A stretch of DNA of 34,575 nt from Cylindrospermum sp. FACHB-282. Its GTDB lineage: Bacteria; Cyanobacteriota; Cyanobacteriia; Cyanobacteriales; Nostocaceae. Below are positions 7,625 through 15,972 of this stretch, one piece after another. Made by a program: the position numbers and the translations under genes. Numbering within the stretch: position 1 is the first letter of the stretch; each line of letters opens with the position of its first letter. The notes beneath the pieces are model-generated. The model was given only the letters and a program-made list of their open reading frames with translations. It searched no databases and had not been told where the DNA came from. Location: NCBI RefSeq assembly GCF_014697195.1, contig NZ_JACJRJ010000057.1, positions 1-34,575 on the forward strand. The letters are read 5' to 3'.

Positions 7625-8914
7625 ATGTCTTTTTTGATGGCAAATCGGAATTTTAATATGCTGTCAGTCAGGGATGCAGAAAGTATTATTTTAAATTTGG
7701 TGCAACCGTTAGATAAACAACTGGATATTGAAGTTGTAGATTTATTAACGGCAGCTAATCGCGTTTTGGCAACTCCTGTGATTAGTCCTTTGGATTTTCC
7801 CCATTGGGATAATTCGGCGATGGATGGTTTTGCAGTGCGTTATGAAGATGTGCAACAATCTAGCGCTGAACAACCGACGGTTTTAGAAATTGTCGAAGAG
7901 ATTCCCGCAGGATATCAGCCCCAGGTGACAATTCAACCGGGGCAAGCGGCGCGGATTTTTACCGGTGCTGTAATGCCAAAAGGCGCGGATACTGTGGTGA
8001 TGCAGGAGAGAACACACCGGGAGAGAAATCGGGTTTTTATTCTCGCAGCGCCTCAACCCCAAGGATTTGTCAGACACAAAGCAGCTTTTTACCAAGCAGG
8101 AACAAACCTTTTACCAGGGGGAATTCGGTTAAAGGGTCCAGAAATTGCTGTGTTAGCGGCGGCACAATGCCCTCAATTAACTGTTTTCCGTCGTCCACGG
8201 GTGGCGATTATTTCAACTGGCGATGAGTTGGTAACGCCAGATCAACCCCTGCAACCAGGACAAATTGTGGATTCTAATCAGTATGCTTTGGCGGCTTTGG
8301 TTAGGGAATGTGGGGCGGAGGCGCTATTGTTAGGAATTGTTAAGGATGAACCAGCTGCTTTGCACGAAGCTATGACTTATGCGATCGCCAATGCTGATTT
8401 GGTACTCTCTTCCGGTGGGGTTTCTGTGGGGGAATATGACTATGTTGAGCAAATTCTTGAGTCTCTGGGCGCAAAAATTCACATTCGCGCTGTGAATATG
8501 AAACCGGGAAAACCCCTCACTTTCGCCACTTTCCTCAATCAGCAAGGGCTATTCCCCCCACGCACTACAGCATTGTACTTTGGTTTACCAGGCAATCCTG
8601 CTGCTGTGTTGGTGACTTTCTGGCGGTTTGTGCAACCGACGATCAAAAAAATTTCTGGAGTTGCTGAAGGTTGGGAAGCAGAATTTTTGAAAGTGCTCAC
8701 CCATTTTGAATTGCGATCAGATGGCAAGCGGGAAACTTATGTCTGGGGTAAATTACATTTAATTGATGGCGTTTATAAATTTTCTCCAGCCGGTGGTAGT
8801 CAAAGTTCTGGCAATTTAATTAATTTAGCTCAAACCAATGCTTTAGCTATTTTACCAGTGGGTAAAACATTAATTTCTCCAGGAGAGGAAGTGCAAGTTT
8901 TGTTGCTTCGGTAA
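7625..8914 (+). CDS. moeA: Molybdopterin molybdenumtransferase MoeA
   Basis: Inserts molybdate into adenylated molybdopterin, the last common step of molybdenum cofactor synthesis. The 429 residues show the MoeA N-terminal domain (DNSAMDGFAVR at 62-72, RIFTGAVMPKGADTVVMQE at 110-128), the MoCF-binding domain (ISTGDEL 196-202, SSGGVSVGEYDYV 262-274, KPGKPLTF 293-300, FGLPGNPAAV 319-328), and the C-terminal beta domain from about 350. The ATG at 7625 gives 11 extra residues compared with the ATG at 7658 (MLSVRDAE), which I think is the more usual start. Neither has a strong ribosome-binding site. Confidence 0.95.
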   Translation: MSFLMANRNFNMLSVRDAESIILNLVQPLDKQLDIEVVDLLTAANRVLATPVISPLDFPHWDNSAMDGFAVRYEDVQQSSAEQPTVLEIVEEIPAGYQPQVTIQPGQAARIFTGAVMPKGADTVVMQERTHRERNRVFILAAPQPQGFVRHKAAFYQAGTNLLPGGIRLKGPEIAVLAAAQCPQLTVFRRPRVAIISTGDELVTPDQPLQPGQIVDSNQYALAALVRECGAEALLLGIVKDEPAALHEAMTYAIANADLVLSSGGVSVGEYDYVEQILESLGAKIHIRAVNMKPGKPLTFATFLNQQGLFPPRTTALYFGLPGNPAAVLVTFWRFVQPTIKKISGVAEGWEAEFLKVLTHFELRSDGKRETYVWGKLHLIDGVYKFSPAGGSQSSGNLINLAQTNALAILPVGKTLISPGEEVQVLLLR

Positions 8915-9075
8915 ATATGCAAAAGTGTGCCTATTTACAGTAGAAATTGGGGGTTTTTAAGTATAAAAGCATAAATAAAGATAACTGCGTACAGAAATTT
9001 GAAATAGTCTAAAACCCTCTTACCTAATCCCAACGACAAATATTTACGTAAAGTAAGAAATGTTGAAATTATACC

Positions 9076-9107
9076 AATTCAAAATTCAAAATTCAAAATT
9101 CAAAATT
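9076..9107. repeat. Heptanucleotide tandem repeat AATTCAA
   Basis: Four perfect AATTCAA units (9076-9103) followed by AATT. This is a classic cyanobacterial short tandem repeat; copy number is expected to vary between strains. Confidence 0.9.
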
Positions 9108-9177
9108 AAGCAAGCTTGATTTGATAGGTTTCTGGGCTTGTATCTGTCACATTCTTTTTTCAAATTGGTATTAGATC

Positions 9178-9281
9178 GTAGTGAGGGCTTTAGCCCTCTC
9201 TATCTCCTGTGGTAGACGCTACGCGGTAAGGGCAGCTATGCCCGCTTTCTCTTGAGAAAGTAGGGCTGAAGCCCTTACTAC
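9178..9281. repeat. Inverted-repeat element with 20-bp arms
   Basis: Positions 9178-9197 and 9262-9281 are inverted repeats matching at 18 of 20 positions (left arm starts GTAGTGAGGGCTT). Inside is another hairpin, CTTTCTC / GAGAAAG at 9245-9260. The 104-base size and nested palindromes fit a dispersed palindromic or MITE-like element. No coding capacity. Confidence 0.75.
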
Positions 9282-9479
9282 AAACCTTTAATTATTTACG
9301 TTGCTCTATTTACTTATTCCAGTACAATATATTCTTGGATATATAATTATACGTATTTTTTGTTACAGACATAATTGTTAAAAAAAATACTAAATTAAAA
9401 CAATGCAACCAATCTAAAAAATGGACATGAGCACTGAATGCAATTGGTTGCTGCTGCTGAAAAAAAATAGTTAATAGGG

Positions 9480-12374
9480 ATGGATGGGATGAACAGATTC
9501 ACCTTTTATATAATTTTGTTACCTAGTTTATTTTTAGGAATAGGAAGCGCTAGCGCCAAGTCACTACTTGTTAATCGGGTACATCCAGATTTGTCTACCA
9601 ACGAGAAGCTAATGGGGAGTGGTAGTCAAAACTTCAGGCTACCACCAGCAAAAGTATGGGTGATTAATCAGAACAAACAGCCACAGCGGCAAGACTTTTT
9701 TTGGGTAGTTAAAGATATTAAAAAGCTAGAACAGCAACCATTTTTGCAAGTTGCAAAAACCCCAGAAAAGCCCAAAAAAAAGCCTGAAAATGTGAAAACA
9801 CCAACCAAAAAAGATGATTTTACACCCTTTAGTGAATTGGTGAAAGACTATAAAAAAGAGGAAGGAATATTTACCATTTATCGTCTTCAAGAAAAGAATA
9901 AAATATATTTAGAAATTAAGCCAGAACAACTAAATAAAAATTACTTAGCTACGGCAAATTTAGAATCGGGCATTGGCGAAGGCGGTATTTACAGCGGTAT
10001 ACCTTTACAAAACTTTTTATTTTATTTCCAGCGGATGGATGATAAATTACAGTTTGTTGTCCGTAATGTCAATTTTCGGACGCAGGAAGGAGATCCGCAA
10101 GTGCGATCGCTTGCCAGATCCTTTAGTGACTCTGTTCTCTACACGATTCCCATTAAAAGCATTCATCCAGAACGCAAAACCATTCTCATTGATTTGGGTG
10201 ATTTGCTATTGACAGATTTATCTGGATTAGCGGCGGAATTGGGTTTATCTGCTAGCCCAGAACAGTCTTATTTTGGCAGTGCAAAAGTTTTTCCACAAAA
10301 CTTAGAACTTGAGTCAGTTTTTAATTTTGCTAATAGTAGTAAAAGCCGTGAGAGTCCAGGTACAAATTTGGTGGCATTACCTGACAGCCGTGGTTTTACT
10401 CTGCGAGTTCACTACAGTCTTTCTCAACTGCCAAATAATAATTATCAACCGCGTTTGGCTGATGATCGCGTGGGTTATTTTATCACTGCTTACCAGGATT
10501 TATCCAAAGACGATCACGGTGATTCTTTTGTGCGTTATGTTAATCGCTGGCATTTGGAAAAACAAGATCCAAAAGCAGCAATTTCTCTTGCCAAAAAACC
10601 GATTGTCTTCTGGATTGATAATGCTGTGCCTTTTGAGTACCGTGATGCCATTAAAGAAGGCGTGTTGATGTGGAACAAAGCCTTTTTACAGGCAGGATTC
10701 AAGGATGCAATTGAAGTCAAGCAAATGCCGGATAACGCCAAATGGGACTCAGCTGATATCCGCTACAACACAATTCGCTGGATTAATACAGTAGATGGAT
10801 TTTTTGCCTTGGGGCCATCCCGCGTTAACCCGTTGACTGGGGAAATTTTGGACGCAGATATTCTTGTAGATGGTAGTTTTGTCCGGGCACTGAAAAATGA
10901 GTATCGCAAAATTGTCCAACCTAACCAAACACAATCCCCCACTACCTTGTCGGCATTGATGGAAAATCGCCTGGTTTGTGCCAATGGCATTTCTCAGCAG
11001 TCCCCAGGAAAAAACAGGTTATTTGGCAATTTATCAAAACTGGCGAGTCAGTACGATTTGTGCTATGGGATGGAAGCTGCTAACCAGTTTGCCTTTGGTT
11101 CACTGGCGATGTCACTGTTGCCAAATACTGTTCCTAGTCAAGAACAGGTAAAAGATTATATCGATCAATATTTACGTTTAATTATTGCTCATGAAGTGGG
11201 ACATACTCTAGGTTTACGCCACAATTTTCGTGGTAGTACTCTATTGCCTCCAGAGGAGATGAACAATCAGGATATCACTCGTACTAAAGGTTTGACGGCA
11301 TCGGTGATGGACTACATCCCGCCGAATATTGCCCCTAAAGGTATTAAGCAAGGAGATTATTTTCCTAATATGGTGGGGCCTTATGATGATTGGGCGATTC
11401 AGTATGGCTACACAACAACTGAGGCAAAAACTCCCATAGCAGAAAAGCCGATTTTAGAGGAAATTGCCAGGCAATCTTACAAGCCGGAGTTGAGTTATTC
11501 GACTGATGAGGATGTATATGATCTTGATCCAACTGCTGCTGCTTGGGATAATAGCGGTAATGTGCTGCTTTATTCCCAGTGGCAATTGGATAATTCTCGC
11601 CTGATTTGGGATCGTCTTCAAAAGAGTTCTCTAAGTGCTGGCGAGAGTTACAGCAATGTGAGTGAACGCTTTATTACTGTCTTAGAAAACTATTTTCAGC
11701 AAATATTCTATACTACCAAGTACATTGGTGGACAGTCTTTTTATCGAGTTCATGGGGGTGAAAGTGAAAACCGCTTACCCTTTGCATCGGTGTCAGTGGA
11801 ACAACAACGGCAGGCGTTAGCGACGCTGCAAAAGTATGTGTTTGCAGAGGAGGCGCTGAATTTTTCACCGGAATTGCTGAATAAATTAGCCCCTTCTCGT
11901 TGGCGACATTGGGGGAGTACTCCTCAAGTTGGGCGTTTGGATTTTCCGATTCATGATTTGGTTTTGTTCATGCAAGGTGCGGTTTTGCGAGAGTTGCTTT
12001 CAAGCGATCGCCTTTCTCGTCTTAAGGATATTGAACTCAAAAGCCAGTCAGGTAAGGCTTTGAGTCTGCCTGAGTTGTTTAATACTTTGCAAAATGGAGT
12101 TTGGACGGAAGTACTAAAACCAAAGAGTCAATCATTGAAGATTTCTAGCCTGCGGCGGGGTTTACAGCGGCAATATCTAGATATTTTGACGGCTATGGTG
12201 TTAAGAAAGACAAGTGTCCCTGAAGATGCCCGGACTTTGGCTTGGTATAAACTCAAGCAATTGGATAAACAGTTAAAGCGGGTGGGTTCTGGGGATGAAT
12301 ACACCAAGGCCCATTTGCTGGAAACGCGCGATCGCATCGAGAAAACCTTAAACGCCCCATTGCAAGGGAATTAA
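9480..12374 (+). CDS. Secreted zinc metalloprotease, DUF5117/DUF4953 type
   Basis: A 964-residue protein with an N-terminal signal peptide (MNRFTFYIILLPSLFLGIGSA). A Lys/Pro-rich linker at about 90-112 is followed by a DUF5117-like region (about 115-330). The metzincin zinc site HEVGHTLGLRH has His571, Glu572, His575 and His581, followed by a Met-turn-like ASVMDYIPP. The C-terminal region (about 650-960) is helical and DUF4953-like. Such proteins are usually exported peptidases of unknown substrate. Start at 9480 (MDGMNR) or 9489 (MNRF); the latter gives a cleaner signal peptide. It converges with the DUF1995 gene, with a hairpin between them. Peptidase activity is inferred from the intact motif. 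Confidence 0.88.
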   Translation: MDGMNRFTFYIILLPSLFLGIGSASAKSLLVNRVHPDLSTNEKLMGSGSQNFRLPPAKVWVINQNKQPQRQDFFWVVKDIKKLEQQPFLQVAKTPEKPKKKPENVKTPTKKDDFTPFSELVKDYKKEEGIFTIYRLQEKNKIYLEIKPEQLNKNYLATANLESGIGEGGIYSGIPLQNFLFYFQRMDDKLQFVVRNVNFRTQEGDPQVRSLARSFSDSVLYTIPIKSIHPERKTILIDLGDLLLTDLSGLAAELGLSASPEQSYFGSAKVFPQNLELESVFNFANSSKSRESPGTNLVALPDSRGFTLRVHYSLSQLPNNNYQPRLADDRVGYFITAYQDLSKDDHGDSFVRYVNRWHLEKQDPKAAISLAKKPIVFWIDNAVPFEYRDAIKEGVLMWNKAFLQAGFKDAIEVKQMPDNAKWDSADIRYNTIRWINTVDGFFALGPSRVNPLTGEILDADILVDGSFVRALKNEYRKIVQPNQTQSPTTLSALMENRLVCANGISQQSPGKNRLFGNLSKLASQYDLCYGMEAANQFAFGSLAMSLLPNTVPSQEQVKDYIDQYLRLIIAHEVGHTLGLRHNFRGSTLLPPEEMNNQDITRTKGLTASVMDYIPPNIAPKGIKQGDYFPNMVGPYDDWAIQYGYTTTEAKTPIAEKPILEEIARQSYKPELSYSTDEDVYDLDPTAAAWDNSGNVLLYSQWQLDNSRLIWDRLQKSSLSAGESYSNVSERFITVLENYFQQIFYTTKYIGGQSFYRVHGGESENRLPFASVSVEQQRQALATLQKYVFAEEALNFSPELLNKLAPSRWRHWGSTPQVGRLDFPIHDLVLFMQGAVLRELLSSDRLSRLKDIELKSQSGKALSLPELFNTLQNGVWTEVLKPKSQSLKISSLRRGLQRQYLDILTAMVLRKTSVPEDARTLAWYKLKQLDKQLKRVGSGDEYTKAHLLETRDRIEKTLNAPLQGN

Positions 12375-12389
12375 ATCTTGATCAACTGT

Positions 12390-12413
12390 AGAGACGTTGC
12401 ATACAACGTCTCT
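12390..12413. terminator. Hairpin between convergent genes
   Basis: AGAGACGTTG (12390-12399) pairs perfectly with CAACGTCTCT (12404-12413) around a CATA loop. It lies between two converging stop codons and could terminate both transcripts. It has no long T-run and the sequence is also common as a dispersed repeat in cyanobacteria, so the terminator role is tentative. Confidence 0.55.
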
Positions 12414-12429
12414 AAATTCGGGAAATTAA

Positions 12430-13164
12430 CTAACTACTCAATGCCTTGAGGAATCGTTGCAAACCCTTAAACAAACTGGGTTTTTTCGCCGGTGTGGCGT
12501 CTGTTGCGGTTTGCGGTTGTCCCTGGAGGAGGAGGATATCTAACTCATCACCGGATGGCCTTTTGGGTAATTCGGCAATTCTTTGATATTCGTCGTTTGT
12601 TTCTACCCATACTTCCCACTGTCCAGGGTAGCTGCGAAAGACGGCGGTTTCATCATCCACGGGACGGAGGTAATAGCAAGATTCAATGGTGTTGATGAAT
12701 CGCCGTCTGGTTTCTCTGGCTGTATAACCAATTCCCACCACTCCAGAATCTTCGAGACGGGGGTTTAAAAAGACTACGGGGCGATCGCCTATTTCTTGAC
12801 ACAGCTTTTCTAATTGCGGTACTTCTACGGAAGTTGGGGCAATAAAGAGGAAAATTTCATCCTCAGGCTGAATTTTTGATTGTAAAGAAGCAGCCCTACC
12901 TGTACCGATATCCGCTATCGAAAATGGGGCATCTGCCCAATCGCGACGGGCAAGGGCGGCACCACCAGCATCTGCAAAGAACACCTTTAAGCGGGAATCA
13001 TATTCGGCAAACACTGGTAAAAATTGTTCTGCCACTGGCAAGATTTTGAGTTCTGGGAAGAGAAAATCAATTTGGAGGCGTTTACAGCCATCTGCAAGGG
13101 CAGCTTGGGTTGCTTCACGAGATTGGGCGATCGCATCTTCGAGGGTTTTGGGTAATTCAGCCAT
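12430..13164 (-). CDS. DUF1995 family protein
   Basis: A 244-residue protein from the ATG at 13164 (MAELPKTLEDAIAQ), which matches the normal start of the family; the frame is open for 25 more codons upstream to 13239 without family-like sequence. Recognisable parts are the N-terminal helix TLEDAIAQSREATQAAL, IDFLFPELK, and LFIAPTSVEVPQLEKLC. DUF1995 occurs in cyanobacteria and in chloroplasts, where the related LPA3 helps photosystem II assembly; that role here is only by analogy. A proline- and alanine-rich linker precedes the last helix FKGLQRFLKAL. It faces the metalloprotease gene. Confidence 0.85.
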   Translation of the reverse strand: MAELPKTLEDAIAQSREATQAALADGCKRLQIDFLFPELKILPVAEQFLPVFAEYDSRLKVFFADAGGAALARRDWADAPFSIADIGTGRAASLQSKIQPEDEIFLFIAPTSVEVPQLEKLCQEIGDRPVVFLNPRLEDSGVVGIGYTARETRRRFINTIESCYYLRPVDDETAVFRSYPGQWEVWVETNDEYQRIAELPKRPSGDELDILLLQGQPQTATDATPAKKPSLFKGLQRFLKALSS

Positions 13165-13427
13165 ATTACAGGTGCGGAGTGGAGAGTTATCAACTAATGA
13201 CTTAGTGGGTTGTGAAATCGCTATAACTGCAAAAGTCAACCCTCTATCATACTACAAAAATCTTCCCGACCTTTGAAAAAGTAGGAAATCTGAGCTAGGG
13301 ATTTTTACGGTTTTTCCCAGCTAAGTCGAAGTCTTGCCAGTACAGCTTTACACCGAATATACGCACCACCGCTCCGCACTCACAGAGCCGATCCCCGTCA
13401 CACTGCATCAATTCGCACAACTACTTA

Positions 13428-13446
13428 TGTGATAATCTAAATCACA
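13428..13446. promoter_or_regulatory. Palindrome upstream of the nucleoside phosphorylase gene
   Basis: TGTGAT and ATCACA form a perfect 6-bp inverted repeat with a 7-base spacer, ending 31 bases before the ATG. It resembles an operator, but its spacing does not fit the CRP half-site spacing (TGTGA-N6-TCACA). Regulator unknown. Confidence 0.4.
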
Positions 13447-13477
13447 AGCCGTATTGTTGATCAGCAGGATAAGAAGT

Positions 13478-14320
13478 ATGGATCTTTTAACTGATAACTG
13501 CCTAACATTGGAACATTCTTCCAAAGACGATAAAGCAGACCTTCTCGTTGTTGCCGCTTTACATAAAGAAAAAAAATGGGTTCAAAAAGTTTTTGATGTT
13601 GAATGGAAAAACGTTGAAAGAGAAGGTGTAATTTATCAAGTTGCAGACTATAAAATAGACGGCAAAGCATTCAAAATAGTTGCGGTTTCACAACTACATA
13701 TGGGAATGCCTCAAGCCGCAATTTTAACGACTAAAAGTATTATGTTGTGGTCTCCTTCAGTAGTTGTAATGACAGGAATCTGTGCAGGAGTTAAAGGTCA
13801 AGTTAATATGGGCGATCTAGTGATTGCTAATAAGGTATTTGACTATGGCTCTGGTAAAGTGGTTGCCGGAAAATTACGGCCTAATTTTGAACCTGTTCAT
13901 ATGGATGCTTGGGTTTGGCAACTTTTAGAGCTATTTAGACATGATGAGGCTGTTATGGAGGAGATTGATCAAGAATATCCTCTAGATGAGGGTCGTCCTG
14001 GCAGTCCTTTGGTTGCTCATATAGGTTCTATGGGGTGTGGAGCTGCTGTTGTGGCAGATGCAGCAATGATTGAAGAAATAGTGCTTACTGAAAGAAAACT
14101 ATTAGCTCTTGATATGGAGTCTTATGCAGTTGCTTTAGCTACAAGTTTGAGTACAACGCCAACAAAAAGGATCGAATTTTTTATTGTAAAAAGTGTTGTT
14201 GATTTTGCTGATGCTTTGAAAGGAGATACCCATCATAATTACTCATGCTATGTAAGCGCAGCTTTCTTAAAGAAGTTTGTGGAGCGTCATTATCGTCAAT
14301 TGTTCTTAGATAATGAATAG
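13478..14320 (+). CDS. Nucleoside phosphorylase / MTA-SAH nucleosidase-like protein
   Basis: A 280-residue protein of the PNP/UDP phosphorylase superfamily, which cleaves the glycosidic bond of nucleosides. Recognisable are the N-terminal strand DLLVVAALHKEKKWV, the glycine-rich segment VVVMTGICAGVKG near residue 100, the base/ribose-binding ALDMESYAVA, and a C-terminal VKSVVDFAD with the catalytic-type Asp. The ATG at 13478 has AGGA eight bases upstream, so it is preferred over an upstream TTG. In cyanobacteria and other bacteria this domain often appears as the effector or sensor part of larger NTPase proteins; here it stands alone. Substrate cannot be told from sequence. Confidence 0.82.
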   Translation: MDLLTDNCLTLEHSSKDDKADLLVVAALHKEKKWVQKVFDVEWKNVEREGVIYQVADYKIDGKAFKIVAVSQLHMGMPQAAILTTKSIMLWSPSVVVMTGICAGVKGQVNMGDLVIANKVFDYGSGKVVAGKLRPNFEPVHMDAWVWQLLELFRHDEAVMEEIDQEYPLDEGRPGSPLVAHIGSMGCGAAVVADAAMIEEIVLTERKLLALDMESYAVALATSLSTTPTKRIEFFIVKSVVDFADALKGDTHHNYSCYVSAAFLKKFVERHYRQLFLDNE

Positions 14321-14698
14321 GAAAAAATTTAACAAATAACGAAACATGATATAAATTGCTAATGCATCTGGTTTTTACAGCCGTTTTCACGTATTTTAAA
14401 CCATGCTTTTGATTTGTCTGGAGTACAGGGAGCCTCTGGAGCATGAGACAAAAAAATCTGGTTTATTTACCTGAAAATAGCTGTAAAAATGCGTAATTAC
14501 ATTTTGCAGAATTATTTGATAATCGATGGATGCGATGATTAAATTCTTTTTATAGCACTTTGCATTTCGTCTAGAATACAGTCCCTAATCCAAAACTTCC
14601 CCTGGTAGAGGTTTTGAACAACGATATGTATTTAGTGGTCGGCGTGAGTGCTGTACTCAAATAGCCATAGACTGACGGTAATTATAACTAAATAGAAG

Positions 14699-14828
14699 TA
14701 TAGGACTCATATTTGATTTTTGAAAAAAACTCGGTACACCTTAATCGTCTAGAATCCCTTTGCCTCTTGCATGAGTGCCTCTTGCCTGCCTACGCAAATA
14801 ATTTCAGGAATCAAATATTATTCCTATA
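14699..14828. mobile_element. MITE-like element with 20-bp terminal inverted repeats
   Basis: The left end (14699-14718, starting TATAGGACTC) and right end (14809-14828) are inverted repeats identical at 18 of 20 positions. The 130-base element has no coding capacity. TA dinucleotides at both edges would fit TA target duplication as in IS630/mariner elements, but this is not proven. Confidence 0.6.
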
Positions 14829-14893
14829 TAGGGTTTCGGTGTTACTAAATAATTAAGTTTTCAGTAGGTAGGCGCAAATAATTAGAAGATACT

Positions 14894-14931
14894 GTAGGGT
14901 ATGTTACGGCTTCCGTAACACACCAAAAACC
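14894..14931. repeat. Dispersed palindromic repeat, copy 1
   Basis: A 38-base unit starting GTAGGGTATGTTACGG with core stem GTTACGG/CCGTAAC around CTT. A second copy lies at 22211-22248, where the 3-base loop is AAG, the reverse complement. Confidence 0.75.
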
Positions 14932-14954
14932 ACTAGGACTTAAGTTTAAGTTAT

Positions 14955-15944
14955 CTACAAAAAATAAGTTTTCAACTCTTTGATTCTTTCCACCCAATTG
15001 TTAACTTCATCAGCCACTTTATATTTCCATTCTAGTTGGAGTAATTGACGGGTATAAGAATCATCAAATACCACATTGTCTTGATTTTGAAATATTGGTG
15101 CCTGAAAATCTACCCCAGCAGCCTTGGCAAATAAAGCTGACATTTGACTAATGCTGAGATTTTCTCCTGTTGCGAGAAAGTGTCCTCCTTTTAAACCCTT
15201 TCTAGCAGCAGCAATATAGCAGTCTGCCAAATCATCAACATGAATCCATCCTGTCATAAAGTCTGGGGGAAATGGCTGATAACCTTGATATACTTTACCC
15301 GTGATAAACTGCTGAATTGCAAAATCCCAGAAACTGCCAATAGTTGGCGATACACCATATACAGATCCAGGATAAACAATAGCAGCGTTGCCCCCTTTGC
15401 TGATATATTCCTCTACCAGTCCATCCTTCAGCAAATTTACATTCACTATCAACTCAACCCATTCTACACACTTGTGCTTTGTGTGCCCTTTCGGTGGAGG
15501 GGTTTCTGTGATGTGTCCTCCATCGGCAGTTATGAGAGAGAAATTTCCACTGGTGGCAATTACGTGAATATCTGGTGAGACTGCCTCAGCGGCTTCTAAA
15601 GCTGCTTCTAAGGCGATCCGGTCTTTCTCAAACTGAGCTTCTTGGGTTGATTCTGGAGGCATATTCCAGGCCAAGTTAACTATTTTTTTAATATTATGCT
15701 GGCGAATGATTTCTTCAACATCATTTCTAGAAAATTGTGCCCCTTGGGAGCGGATTATTTTCTGACAAAATGGCTTGATAGCCTCAATGTTACTGCTGGG
15801 ACGTACAAGGGCAAAAACAGCAAAATCTTGGGTTTGGGAAAGCTTGCGGCACAAGGCTCCTCCAATATAACCAGTTGCACCAATAATCAAGATGTTCTGC
15901 ACTGAATTGTTTTCTGAGGATGAAAATTCTTTTGCTGCTGACAT
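14955..15944 (-). CDS. Extended SDR-type NAD(P)-dependent epimerase/dehydratase-like protein
   Basis: A 329-residue Rossmann-fold protein. The nucleotide-binding motif GATGYIGG is at 22-29, followed by strands typical of extended SDRs and a substrate segment VYPGSVYGVSP. The usual YxxxK catalytic pair appears as HTKHK (His154, Lys158): the tyrosine is replaced, so activity may be altered or lost. It lies 28 bases after the cysteine desulfurase stop on the same strand, so the two are probably co-transcribed, although their functions do not obviously connect. Only a weak ribosome-binding site (AAGAA) precedes the ATG. The substrate is unknown. Confidence 0.82.
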   Translation of the reverse strand: MSAAKEFSSSENNSVQNILIIGATGYIGGALCRKLSQTQDFAVFALVRPSSNIEAIKPFCQKIIRSQGAQFSRNDVEEIIRQHNIKKIVNLAWNMPPESTQEAQFEKDRIALEAALEAAEAVSPDIHVIATSGNFSLITADGGHITETPPPKGHTKHKCVEWVELIVNVNLLKDGLVEEYISKGGNAAIVYPGSVYGVSPTIGSFWDFAIQQFITGKVYQGYQPFPPDFMTGWIHVDDLADCYIAAARKGLKGGHFLATGENLSISQMSALFAKAAGVDFQAPIFQNQDNVVFDDSYTRQLLQLEWKYKVADEVNNWVERIKELKTYFL

Positions 15945-15972
15945 ATTTCTTGAGATTTGACTGAGACTGAGG

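Larger units (their letters stand above)
8915..9479. other. Gene-free stretch with repeats between moeA and the metalloprotease gene
   Basis: No convincing gene. It is A+T rich and holds a heptamer repeat (9076-9107) and an inverted-repeat element (9178-9281), each listed separately. The last 170 bases before the metalloprotease gene are especially A+T rich and probably carry its promoter, but no clear box pair stands out. Confidence 0.6.
14321..14954. other. Gene-free stretch with a MITE-like element and a dispersed palindrome
   Basis: No open frame that looks like a gene was found in over 600 bases. It is A+T rich and holds the element at 14699-14828 and the palindromic repeat at 14894-14931, both listed separately. 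The 3' ends of the phosphorylase and SDR genes face each other across it. Confidence 0.65.

Noticed and set aside
9973-10990. Several frames within the metalloprotease gene
   Set aside because: They overlap a complete gene with an intact zinc motif and have no features of their own.
13428-13446. CRP-type binding site
   Set aside because: The half sites are 9 bases apart (TGTGA to TCACA), not 6; kept only as an unnamed palindrome.
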